A stretch of DNA of 13,670 bases, from contig JANBPK010000804.1 of the NCBI GenBank assembly GCA_027579435.1, positions 1-13,670 of the forward strand, read 5' to 3'. This document shows, in pieces, positions 1 through 8,506 of the stretch. Source of the stretch: Candolleomyces eurysporus (Eukaryota; Basidiomycota; Agaricomycetes; Agaricales; Psathyrellaceae). Every line of letters starts with the position of its first letter. Position 1 is the stretch's first letter. The notes under the pieces are model-generated. The model was not told where the DNA came from. It made no database searches and saw only the letters and a program-made list of their open reading frames with translations. The translations under genes were made by a program, and so were the position numbers.

Positions 1-1966
1 GGCGCTCGAGCCTTAGTCGACTGGTTCGGCGCCGTCTCCTCCGTCGCTGCCATCGACTGGCATTCGCAACTCCCGGCTGACGACGTATCTTTTATCGAAG
101 ATCTTCCTGGTGATCGCACGCCTAGCATCCTGCCCGCTCACAGTTCCGTCCCGGCTTCTCGCAAAGTACACGAGATGCTCTCAGCACAGAAGGCCGCCCC
201 AGCCAAGTCCAAAGGGAAAGAGCGGCAACCGAAGGCCAGCCCGGGTTCGCGACTTTATTCCTTGACCGGTTCCCCTACTAACCAATACCTTGACAACTCT
301 AATCCTCTCTTCCTGGATGTTTTCTTAGCTAAAGCCTCCAGTAGCAAGAAGTCCAAACAGACAGCCGACGAAGGTTCCGAAAGCTCACGGAAACGTCCTN
401 CCCCCTGCCTCGCCCTCGTCGTCTGAGTTCAAAGAGAAGGAACCCGCCTCTAAACAGGTTCGCAACCTTCTTCTTCCGCCTCGATCTCCCTCTCTTATGT
501 TGTTTATTCAGCCTCCCGCCAAACGCTCCCGCCGCAACGCCGAAGCATCGTCTTCGCGAACCACTCGTCGAGGTACGCGAGGCCGTCAACCCTCTCCTAT
601 CATCGTCGACGAGGAGCCTCGCCCCGTCAAATCTTCCAAGAAAGCCCGTGCTCCTTCGCCGTCCTCATCCGAAGAAGAAGACGACGTTGAGGAGACCGAT
701 CCGGTCTTTTCTGAACCGCCCCCTCCTCCCAAACGCCAGGAGAAGAAGCCTGCTCTTGCCAAGAAGCCCGCTCCTCGTCCGGCCTACAAGGGCAAGGGTC
801 GCGAAGCCCCCAAACTTACGCGTACTACCTCCGGTCCTCAGATTCCCACCGACGACGAACTTCGCGAAGCAAACCTGGGAGTCGATCCTGACTCCTGCGA
901 TCTTTCTTCTCGCGCCTTGGAGATCTACGAAGGCCTGCTTCCCCGTTCTGTCTTTGTTACGAGTCCCGAGGCGGCCCACCTCCTGACGACCCGCACAAGT
1001 TCCGGCGGCATCGTGAGCTATCTTCCTTAAGTCTTATCGACCTATCTTCTTACTCCTCCCCCCTCTTTATAGAAGGCCTTCCCATGCAACTACCGTGGTT
1101 GCCTAACTGACCCTGCCTCTTGCGTTCCTTCGACGAAAAATTCACAGAAGTGTGGCCCCTGCCAAGACAAAGGCTACCAATGCTCATGGACCTATGACCC
1201 TCACGACTTACGACATCGCCTTGCCTCTTTCTGGTCCGCTCAACGTCGCGGGTTCGATGTTTTCCGTACGTCTCCCCTCCTCTTTCCTAGCTTCGCGAAC
1301 CTTCTCGCTTACTTCTTTATTCTCGTCTCAGAGGTGAATGCCCTCCACCGTCAAATGCGTGACGAGTGGGAGAGTTACCGGACGTTCCAGGCCCTCGCGA
1401 ACCGTGAAGCCACTAAGTTCGAAGCCTCCCGTCGCCTTTTAGTTGGCTACCTGAACCAGGCTGACGCTGAAGGCGATGCTAACGTCGACGAGCTCGTCGA
1501 CTCCTCGGTACTTGCGGTAGCTTCCACCCACTTCCCTCCAGTGCTTCGCGAAGAGCGAGCTGAGGTTCCTAGCATCTCGTCGTTCCTTCGTCCGGGCTCC
1601 AACCTCGCCAATCCTGGGCCCAATCTGCCTCCCGATTTCTTTGGTCGGGGTAACACGTTTGATTCCATCTCTGCCGAGGACTTGGCTGTTGCCAATCCTG
1701 ACCTCTTCAACTTCTTCCATTGGCCTCAGCAACGCGGCGGCGAGCTGGTTCCCATCCCAGGCAGTCCTCAGGCCGAATCGAGTCGTCGAGGCGCTCCTCC
1801 CGAACTTAGCGACCCGGAAGACCCCGATCTCGAAGTTCCCGAAGATCCAGCCGGCCCTTCAGATCGTGCTGGGTCTGCTTTCCTTCCTTTCGCTCCTCCC
1901 CCGATTCCTGGTCAAGATCCTGCCGCTCGCGAAGGTGGTGCAGCTCATCCTTCTCCTCAAAAATAA
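1..1966 (+). CDS. 5'-truncated multi-exon gene, Zn2Cys6-like protein of unknown function
   Basis: The frame is open from base 1, so the start lies outside the window. My exon model is 1-244, 329-457, 512-1012, 1073-1265 and 1332-1966 (stop TAA). It implies introns 245-328 (perfect TACTAAC branch site), 458-511, 1013-1072 (phase 0) and 1266-1331 (GTACGT donor, phase 1), all phase-consistent. The first two introns are also translatable, so their removal is inference. The N at 400 breaks the frame; treating it as a spurious base restores it. The predicted partial protein is about 566 residues: an N-terminal segment, a Lys/Ser/Pro/Glu-rich disordered middle, a cysteine cluster C-X4-C-X6-C-X9-C-X2-C-X6-C coded at 1085-1183, a helical stretch, and an acidic Pro-rich tail. 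The cluster resembles fungal Zn2Cys6 DNA-binding domains but with X4 where X2 is usual. The role is unknown; nuclear DNA binding is inference. It could be a host gene or cargo of the neighbouring retroelement. Confidence 0.72.
1085..1183 (+). other. variant Zn2Cys6-like cysteine cluster within the first gene
   Basis: Six cysteines spaced C-X4-C-X6-C-X9-C-X2-C-X6-C appear once the exon starting at 1073 is read after the TATAG acceptor. The canonical fungal binuclear zinc cluster is C-X2-C-X6-C-X5-12-C-X2-C-X6-8-C, so only the first spacing differs. A tryptophan and basic residues follow the last cysteine. The cluster sits mid-protein, not at the N-terminus as in classic Gal4-type factors. Confidence 0.6.
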
Positions 1967-3056
1967 ACATATCGTCGTCGTCGTCGTCGGGCTCGCTAGA
2001 GGCAAGAGTCACTTTCAACAAGTGTACTTTGTATATGTTCGCTCCTAGGCCGATAGTGGGGAGATTGGGAATTGGGTATGAAGTGTTCTCAAAGGTCTGT
2101 GCGTCCTCGCGAAGCGCTCTCCTAAGTCGAGCCGATACGTGGGGTTGCGGTGCACTTCATGAGGAGGCTTCTGGGTGGGTTCCCCCCACGCTCTTTTCGT
2201 CGACGTTCCTTTCTTGTTCCTCTTCTTGTCTCTTCCTCTTTTCTGCTGTTGGCGGGGCCGTGGTGGGCAAACAAGAGGCGTCCTCAATCCGTCGTCGTCG
2301 TCGAGCCTATGCGGTATGGCTTCGATTGCTACGCTCGGCTTCGCGAACTCTTCTCNGGGTGGGGCCCCGCCTTCAGCATCTTCTTCTCGATTTTTTTTTT
2401 TTTCTACCTATGCATACCGTCGTCGTGCGGCCTACTTCCTCTTTTGCCCTCTTCTTTCCACGCACTCTTCTACATTCGGCAGGATAGGCCCTCCTCGACT
2501 CTTTTCTTCTTCGCGGACTCCTTCTATAAACATATCATCATCCTTAATCAGCATCACTACCAGGTCTTTTGTCACTCTTGTATTTCTTAGTAAAATATAC
2601 CCCTGCTTGCGTGCTCCTTCCTCGCCCTCAGCTAAGTCTTTGAGTAATGCCAAACGCTTCGGGAGGTGGTTCGTCTCCTCACACCGCCTTTTCTCTCTTC
2701 GGGCGTGATCCCCGAAGCTTTGACCTCGCCAAGGAGCAGCTTCGCGAAGTGTGAGAGTCCCTTACTGATTGACACATGCGTCGATCCCTTATCATCATCA
2801 GCTGTTCGCGAAGCAAAGTAGCCGGCCTATCAAAAGGGGCAATTCCTTCGCGAAGAGCCAATCCTATCCTTGCCATGGTCCTGATGAATAGACCGGACAG
2901 AGTGGGCTGTAAAACCCAGCTAATAATCATGCGATACCTCGGAATAACACTCGGATTCCTTCGCGAAGGTCCGTGCGCCGTTCGCGACATAAAGGCCGAT
3001 TTTTATGACCGTTTTTCTTCACCCTCATCCTCCCTCATTCTTTTTACTCTCCTAAC
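1967..3056. other. pyrimidine-rich intergenic spacer, no convincing gene
   Basis: The spacer between the two plus-strand genes is strongly C+T rich on the plus strand. It holds TCG microsatellites, a T13 run and five exact TTCGCGAA palindromes (2340, 2741, 2805, 2847, 2960). A near-repeat ATAAACATATC occurs at about 1964 and 2526. Open frames here encode low-complexity Ser/Leu/Phe or Lys/Glu/Arg strings explained by base skew. The last 50 bases form a CT-rich leader before the start codon at 3057, typical of fungal promoters. I see no clear TATA box for that gene. Confidence 0.6.
1972..1989 (+). repeat. (TCG)6 microsatellite
   Basis: Six tandem TCG units lie just after the stop codon of the first gene. 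A shorter (TCG)4 tract occurs at 2292-2303 and a run of 13 T at 2391-2403. These are simple-sequence features of the pyrimidine-rich spacer. Confidence 0.9.
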
Positions 3057-4389
3057 ATGCCTCCTAAGAAAACCTCTCCTCCCCTCGATCCCGACGCTGT
3101 CTTTCTTGACTTTGCCAGCCAAGAAGCCGTGCTTCTCAAGGTTATTGTCGAAGAAGCTAAGAAGTTGGTCGATATTCGCAAGGCGGCAGTTCCTGAGCTT
3201 GAAGCTACTGGGGCTGTCTCTAAAGCGACTCTCCTTCTCATGAGGTCCGCCATCCGCGCCGTGGTTCTTCTCCTCGAGGTACTCCTCGTCCCTTCTCGCT
3301 TCCCTTCCTGCTCTAATTACTTCGCGACCTAGGATTGGGAGCCTAAGGCGATCGCTATCCTTCGGACCAACCCCGCTTTCGTTTCTTTCGTTCAGCAAGC
3401 TGCAGCTGTGCTTTTTACCCACCAAAATTGGTGTGGTGAGAACTCTGTTGGCTTTCCTAGCGATATAGCTCATCCTGTGCTCTCTTTGGCTACTGAGTTT
3501 AAGAACGAGAACAAAGCTCGTCGTGGTCAGGGCAATGGTTCGTCCTTTCGTCCTTTTCTTCACTTCTTGATACTGATTATTCACTTCGTGAACCGTTTTA
3601 CAGCTTCTGGTATTATCATCGAAATCTCTGATAGTTCCAGTTCTGACTCTTCTTCTGGAGGCGCCCCATCTACTACCGACAACTCCGTAGTGGACGCCGA
3701 TATAACTATGTCGGAGCCAACTCCTTCTAAAGGTCGTGGCAAGGTTCGTGAACTTTGTTTCGTAACTTCACAACTCTTTATCAACTTGTTCCTCACTTGG
3801 TATCTTAGGGGAAGGCTGCTATTCGCGCTTCTGCTCCTCCTTCAATTCCTACTACTCGCAAGATGGACTATGTCGCGGTTCCAGGCATGGACACTGGTTC
3901 TCCTGCCTTCCTTAGGTCGATGGCTTTGAACTCGAAGCGCGCTCGCGCTGAGAAGGATCTGCCTCCTATCGACACCGGTTCCACCATTTTGCGAACTGCT
4001 CATCGTCTTTTCCCCGATGGTGGCTTGCTCGAGTATAGTAAGTCGTTTCTCTTATTCACTTCTTGTCACTTTTCTCACTTCTCGAAGTTGATGACAGGGC
4101 CATTTCCAACGAGTTCATCTCTTTGGTCCTCGCTAAGACTCATGGTGCGATCGCGAACTTCACTGAGCGTGCTCAGGAAGAAGATTCTCTTTGTCGTGCC
4201 ATTAGCGAGACTCGTTTGGAGATGGTTTCCGTTATCCACAAGCTCCACATCTTCGCGAACTATTGGGAGATCCTCAACAAGGAATATGCGGCCCTCAAGT
4301 CCTCTTTGGCTACCTTCTGTTCTGAGAAGGCTCCCGAAGTTCCTGAAGCTCCCGAAATCATTCCTCTNGATCCCGCCATCGAGATCTAG
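3057..4389 (+). CDS. five-exon gene, hypothetical protein with SUMO-interaction-like motif
   Basis: The start is the ATG at 3057, with A at -3 and a CT-rich leader. Exons: 3057-3278, 3333-3537, 3604-3743, 3809-4032 (or 4037), 4098 (or 4088)-4389. Introns 3279-3332 (CTAAT branch, CTAG acceptor), 3538-3603 (CTGAT branch, phase 1) and 3744-3808 (phase 0) each preserve the frame. The last intron has two in-frame solutions: GTATAG donor with GACAG acceptor, or GTAAGT donor with CGAAG acceptor. The product is about 360 residues: a helical N-terminus, a Ser/Asp-rich linker coded at 3612-3656 with an IIIEIS core followed by acidic and serine residues, a basic Pro/Arg segment, and a helical C-terminus ending in Pro/Glu repeats. 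I recognise no family. It converges on the retroelement pol with 289 bp between stop codons and may be host gene or antisense cargo. Confidence 0.75.
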
Positions 4390-4678
4390 GATATATACCC
4401 TCGAATGNGTCTTTCTTTAACTTTTCTGAACTCTTAACTTGTCATCCTTCATCTTCTCGAACTCCTCTTTACTAATACGGAAAACAGTAGCTACTTTTGC
4501 ATTAGCACCTCTGTAATCGCATAGTACTCTCTTAAGTCTACCTTCTTTTTAAAACTGCCCCTGTTTTTGAGTTTTTCTATGCCTTGAAGGCTGATTCCAA
4601 AGGTAATCCGCNAAAAATCTAGTTCGCGAAGCGTACTTCTCTCCCCCCGACTTAAAAGAAATGCTGTCCTCAGCATCT
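4390..4678. other. convergent 3' spacer with candidate polypurine tract; no LTR recognised
   Basis: This short gap separates the stop of the five-exon gene from the stop of pol. On the element's coding strand a purine run, GGGGGGAGAGAAG (4648 down to 4636), lies about 30 bases after the pol stop, where a Ty3/gypsy polypurine tract would be expected. The sequence following it does not start with TG and finds no visible copy upstream of gag, so an LTR is not supported here. Confidence 0.4.
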
Positions 4679-7600
4679 TTACTCATTCGCGATTCGCGAA
4701 CTTTCAGGCATGCCTCTAAACGCTAAGTCTTCCATGTCTCCATCGTCTTTTGACTCTCTCATCTCACGAAGAGACTTCACCGATATGTCAATGAATTCGT
4801 GAACATTGGGAGGGAGCTCGATCCTCTTTCTGGCGTGGTAAGGGATTACTCTGAAAGCTGCTGAAGGCGACTGTAACACTGTGCCATCCAATTCAGCCAA
4901 AATATAAGCACCTCCCCTATTCCTTGACACCACTACTAAGGGACCAAGATACCTAGGTTTCATCTTCTTATCCAGGCTTTTCTCGATGCTCGTATTCCTG
5001 AGCAAAACCAAATCACCCCTCTTGAAGCGATAGTCTTTGATTACTGCAGCGTGTTCTTTCTCGTACTTCGCGACCCGATCACGTTTCTCCTTGTCCACTT
5101 TACTTCTCATCTCCTCAACTAGATCACGATGCTTCGCTAAGGCCTTGGCTCGCTGGCCAATGAGTTCCTCGGTTGTAAGGGGACCGCTAGGTGGTTCTAC
5201 TAACCAGGTGGCTTCCTGAATGTCTAGAGGCACCACTGGTTCAGCTCCTGTTACAATAAAGAACGGAGAAACACCAAAGTGTCTTCGCGAAGTGATTCGG
5301 TCCGCCCACAACACATGAGGGAAGTACCAGAACCACTGACTCGTCTTTGCCCCTGTGGCTTTGAACAACATGTCCCGAAGATCATAGTGAGGCCTCTCTA
5401 TCCGCCCATTGGCTTGAGAGTTATAGGGTGAAATCTTAATCCCCTTAATACCATATTTCTTCGTGAGCCACGCCGTTGCCTTCTCGAAGGACCCTCCATT
5501 GTCCGTTACGATTTCCCGCATGCAACCCCAGCGCGTTATTATTTCCAGCAGCCATGCCCCAATTGCCGCACCGTTGTCTTCGCGAAGCGGTCTGCCTTCT
5601 GCCCAGCTCGTCAATGCACAACGACCATGGACTATATATTTGCAGCCATTACTAGCNGGCGTCATGTGTAAGACATCTGCATGCAACACTTGGAAAATNG
5701 AAGGGGTCTCTGTAACTCGTGGCNGNATCTTCAGGAGCATTTTTGTACGCAACTGGCATACATGACATGTTCTGCAATACCAAGCGACGTCTCCCTCTAA
5801 GTCCGGCCACCAGAACCGCTTCGCTAAGAACTGAGTCGTCGCCCAAGCTCCTCTGTGTCCCAATGCATCGTGAGCAGATCTCATCATGTACATCCTGTGT
5901 TCCTTCGCGACTACGATCTGAGGGAAACCAGCTTGTCNACGATACAACTTNTTTNCCTTTTCGTAGAAATGGCTACACTCGCGAACCCACTTCCCGAAGT
6001 CCTTAGGTTCAATTCCTTCAGGTCTCGAGAGCGGTCCTTGCAACCACTTCTGTATCTTAGGAAGTCGTTCATCCAACTTTCTGGCCCAGTTTGCCCTTCT
6101 CTCCTCATCGTACTCTTCAACAGTGTCCGGGTCTTCCTTCAGACTCAGGTCTGGAAGCATCTCGACGTTCACCATTTGTTGTCTTTNAGTCTTCTCCGCT
6201 TCTCGAACTCCGTTCTCCAAGATCAAGAGTTGCGAAAGTTCACTGTCAAAGAGTTCCAATTCAAGGTCTCTTCGCGAAGCTAGCGACGTCTGAGCATAAC
6301 CTCCTCTCGTGTCTATTTCTCTCTTAAATTCTTCAAAGTCCAAAGGCTCAGGATCCTCTTCGTGAGGCTTGGTATATCCTCTGAGACCGTCATGATCCTC
6401 ATAGGAGTGGTCCCAAGGTCTTGGATCTGGATCTCCNGGCTGCTTTGTCCTTCGTGAAAGACCATCTGCTGCAAAGGTCTTTCCTGCCACATGCCTCAAC
6501 TCGAAATGATACATCAAAATCTGCTCTATCCATCTGTTGATTGTACAGTTGGGTCCATCTTCAGGGTTGTTAAGCATCCCNTTAATGTACTGAGCATCNG
6601 TCTCNACNACCAATCGTCGACAGCCGATCAACCAATATTTGTTTTCATCAAGAGCACGCATCAAACCGAAGAGTTCGCGTTTCGGTTGTGAATAACGAGC
6701 TTNGCGAGGCGTCAGCAGGGTTGACCCGAAACGAGCGTACCACCACTTCTTGAAGTCCTCGGCGTCTTGTTGGCTGATATACCATCCGATGGCAATATAG
6801 GAGGTATCTACTGAGAGTTTAATCTCAGTATCGATGTCNTAATCGAGCGATCGCAAGCACGGCGCTTCGCGAACTGCTTTCTTCANGTCTTCCATAGCTA
6901 ACTCTTGTTCCTCCTCCCATTTGAAGTGTGTTTCTTTTCNTGTCAAGCGTTGAATGGGTTCTGCCCGCTTCGCGAAGTCTTTAATAAAGATTCGGAAGGT
7001 TCCAATGGTTCCTAAGAAGGATCTCACATCGGACACAGACATACATGGTCCCCATCGTTGTATGACTTCAACACGTTCGGGAATTGGCTTCCTTCCTTCG
7101 TAAGTGCATANGTGGCCTACCACTACAAACTCTTCCGCGCAAAGAACCGATTTCTTTCCTGAAAAGGTTCCTCCACAATACTTCATGCGCTGGACCACTC
7201 GATTCAAGTTCTCGAAGTGTTCCCAGACAAATCTTCGGATNCCTGAATTCTCTGGAATCGTCTCATAACCACCATCCTTGGTTTCATACCGACTCCTCGG
7301 ACCTCCAACTGGTACATCATCGAGAAACGGCCAAGTTACTTCNGGAATCTCTGGCTGCAAAATGTGGGTAACATCGTCATGAAAAATGGGTACGGAATTG
7401 GTCCANCCCATCGGTAAAGTCACGAGNCTCATNGCGCCAAAAGGCGTCTGAAAAGTTGTCAAGTCTCGAGACTCAGGAGCTAGAAGTCGCTCATCATAGC
7501 CGACATATAAATCTAGACATCCTCCGCATGCGCGACCCGCAAATTTAGCAGCTAAGTCCTCCGTAGCAGGTGGAACTCCTGAATGCGCNATAGTGACCTT

Positions 7601-8506
7601 GTTTAGAGGTTCAAGACTATGCACAATTCGCAAACTTTCGCCNTCTTTCTTCAACACACAGAACCATCTCGATCTATAGGAAGAATTCGAGGGTTCATAT
7701 ACTCCNGCCTCAATCTTATTTCTGATCAACTCGCAAATTCTGTCATAAAGTCCAGGTGGCACTGGTCTATTCTTAAGTACCCAAGGAACGTGCGCGACCG
7801 TTGGGATAACGATAGGGGGAAAGTATTCAGGTTTGAAACTCCCTCTTTCTGTATCATCCCAAGCGAAGGCTGTATTATGGATGCCTACAAATTCGTGAAG
7901 TAGCTTTCTTTCTTCAGGCCACAAAAAGGGACCTTGNTGAAGTTTGTCCATCGCTTTCTTACGNTCTTCTGTGTATCTTCCAGTAGGTACAAACTCCTGG
8001 GGANNNGTTGGTAGCTTCGGNAGGTCAGCCAAAGGGTCACCCTGGATCTCGCGAACTATTCTGAACTTTTCGTCGAGGTTCCCGAGCACTGGCTTCACTT
8101 TATCNGCCACCTTCTTGTACTTAGTCCCAGTAGAGACGCCTTTCATCTTTGCCTTCGCCTTTTTATCCTGNGACGAGCCGGTTGGGGCAGTATTAGGGCT
8201 AGTCTCTTGCTGCTGGAAGACTACAGTTGGGTCTGCGACCTCTTCTCGAACTTCACGAAGATACGTTTGTAAGCGCGAACTTGCTAACTTCTTCTCNTCT
8301 GTGTCTAACTCCATTCCTTGCATCGCCATCTGAACATACGCTAACTGCAACTCTTTTTGTGTAAATGTATGATTTTCTGCTGTAAACATGTGGGTAAAGG
8401 ACATCTCGCCTGTTACTTCATCTCGCTCGAGGACNAGTCCCACTTCTCCTTGATCCTCGCGAATCAAATCCTCGAGGCTCGAAAATTTCGCTCCTCCTGA
8501 TTCCAT
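4679..8506 (-). CDS. pol: Pol polyprotein: reverse transcriptase, RNase H, integrase
   Basis: A 1275-codon uninterrupted frame counted from the ATG at 8506; translation probably enters by -1 frameshift at 8482-8488. Residues 1-200 are a charged linker. RT follows, with catalytic Asp332 (in LDLYVGYDE) and the FLDD box at 394-397. RNase H has Asp567, Glu611, Asp637 and Asp681 in the usual DEDD order. The integrase zinc domain has His879, His884, Cys911 and Cys914. The integrase core has Asp944, Asp1002 and Glu1037, with 34 residues between the last two instead of the usual 35. A GPY/F-like module lies around 1182-1210; no chromodomain follows. All catalytic residues are intact, so the enzyme could be active. 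Known family roles: reverse transcription in Gag particles, then integration of cDNA in the nucleus. The tail converges on the gene at 3057-4389. Confidence 0.97.
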   Translation of the reverse strand: MESGGAKFSSLEDLIREDQGEVGXVLERDEVTGEMSFTHMFTAENHTFTQKELQLAYVQMAMQGMELDTXEKKLASSRLQTYLREVREEVADPTVVFQQQETSPNTAPTGSXQDKKAKAKMKGVSTGTKYKKVXDKVKPVLGNLDEKFRIVREIQGDPLADXPKLPXXPQEFVPTGRYTEXRKKAMDKLXQGPFLWPEERKLLHEFVGIHNTAFAWDDTERGSFKPEYFPPIVIPTVAHVPWVLKNRPVPPGLYDRICELIRNKIEXGVYEPSNSSYRSRWFCVLKKXGESLRIVHSLEPLNKVTXAHSGVPPATEDLAAKFAGRACGGCLDLYVGYDERLLAPESRDLTTFQTPFGXMXLVTLPMXWTNSVPIFHDDVTHILQPEIXEVTWPFLDDVPVGGPRSRYETKDGGYETIPENSXIRRFVWEHFENLNRVVQRMKYCGGTFSGKKSVLCAEEFVVVGHXCTYEGRKPIPERVEVIQRWGPCMSVSDVRSFLGTIGTFRIFIKDFAKRAEPIQRLTXKETHFKWEEEQELAMEDXKKAVREAPCLRSLDXDIDTEIKLSVDTSYIAIGWYISQQDAEDFKKWWYARFGSTLLTPRXARYSQPKRELFGLMRALDENKYWLIGCRRLXXEXDAQYIXGMLNNPEDGPNCTINRWIEQILMYHFELRHVAGKTFAADGLSRRTKQXGDPDPRPWDHSYEDHDGLRGYTKPHEEDPEPLDFEEFKREIDTRGGYAQTSLASRRDLELELFDSELSQLLILENGVREAEKTXRQQMVNVEMLPDLSLKEDPDTVEEYDEERRANWARKLDERLPKIQKWLQGPLSRPEGIEPKDFGKWVRECSHFYEKXXKLYRXQAGFPQIVVAKEHRMYMMRSAHDALGHRGAWATTQFLAKRFWWPDLEGDVAWYCRTCHVCQLRTKMLLKXXPRVTETPXIFQVLHADVLHMTXASNGCKYIVHGRCALTSWAEGRPLREDNGAAIGAWLLEIITRWGCMREIVTDNGGSFEKATAWLTKKYGIKGIKISPYNSQANGRIERPHYDLRDMLFKATGAKTSQWFWYFPHVLWADRITSRRHFGVSPFFIVTGAEPVVPLDIQEATWLVEPPSGPLTTEELIGQRAKALAKHRDLVEEMRSKVDKEKRDRVAKYEKEHAAVIKDYRFKRGDLVLLRNTSIEKSLDKKMKPRYLGPLVVVSRNRGGAYILAELDGTVLQSPSAAFRVIPYHARKRIELPPNVHEFIDISVKSLREMRESKDDGDMEDLAFRGMPESSRIANE
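8426..8488 (-). promoter_or_regulatory. pro-pol -1 ribosomal frameshift site with downstream stem
   Basis: The heptamer A AAT TTT (8488 down to 8482) is exactly in phase with the protease frame, matching X XXY YYZ. Slippage by -1 enters the pol frame, while the protease frame stops at 8466-8464. Five bases after the heptamer, CTCGAGGA (8476-8469) pairs perfectly with TCCTCGAG (8433-8426), giving an 8-bp stem with a 35-nt loop. Heptamer, spacer and stem together are the standard layout of -1 frameshift signals. One loop base is ambiguous (8435). Confidence 0.8.

Noticed and set aside
1972..2303. TCG repeats as a CRISPR-like or regulatory array
   Set aside because: They are plain trinucleotide microsatellites without spacers, in a eukaryotic sequence.
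2432..2653. Minus-strand 73-codon open frame rich in Lys/Glu/Arg
   Set aside because: It lies opposite a CT-rich spacer whose complement naturally encodes Lys/Glu/Arg; no splice context, promoter or recognisable motif supports it.
2029..2708. Several plus-strand open frames rich in Ser/Leu/Phe
   Set aside because: They are overlapping low-complexity translations of pyrimidine-rich spacer, in different frames, with no domain or splice support.
4491..4676. Minus-strand open frame following pol
   Set aside because: It is short, out of frame with pol and without recognisable motifs; no chromodomain is present.
4390..4678. 3' LTR directly after pol
   Set aside because: A polypurine tract candidate exists, but no TG...CA boundaries or second copy upstream of gag could be seen by eye.
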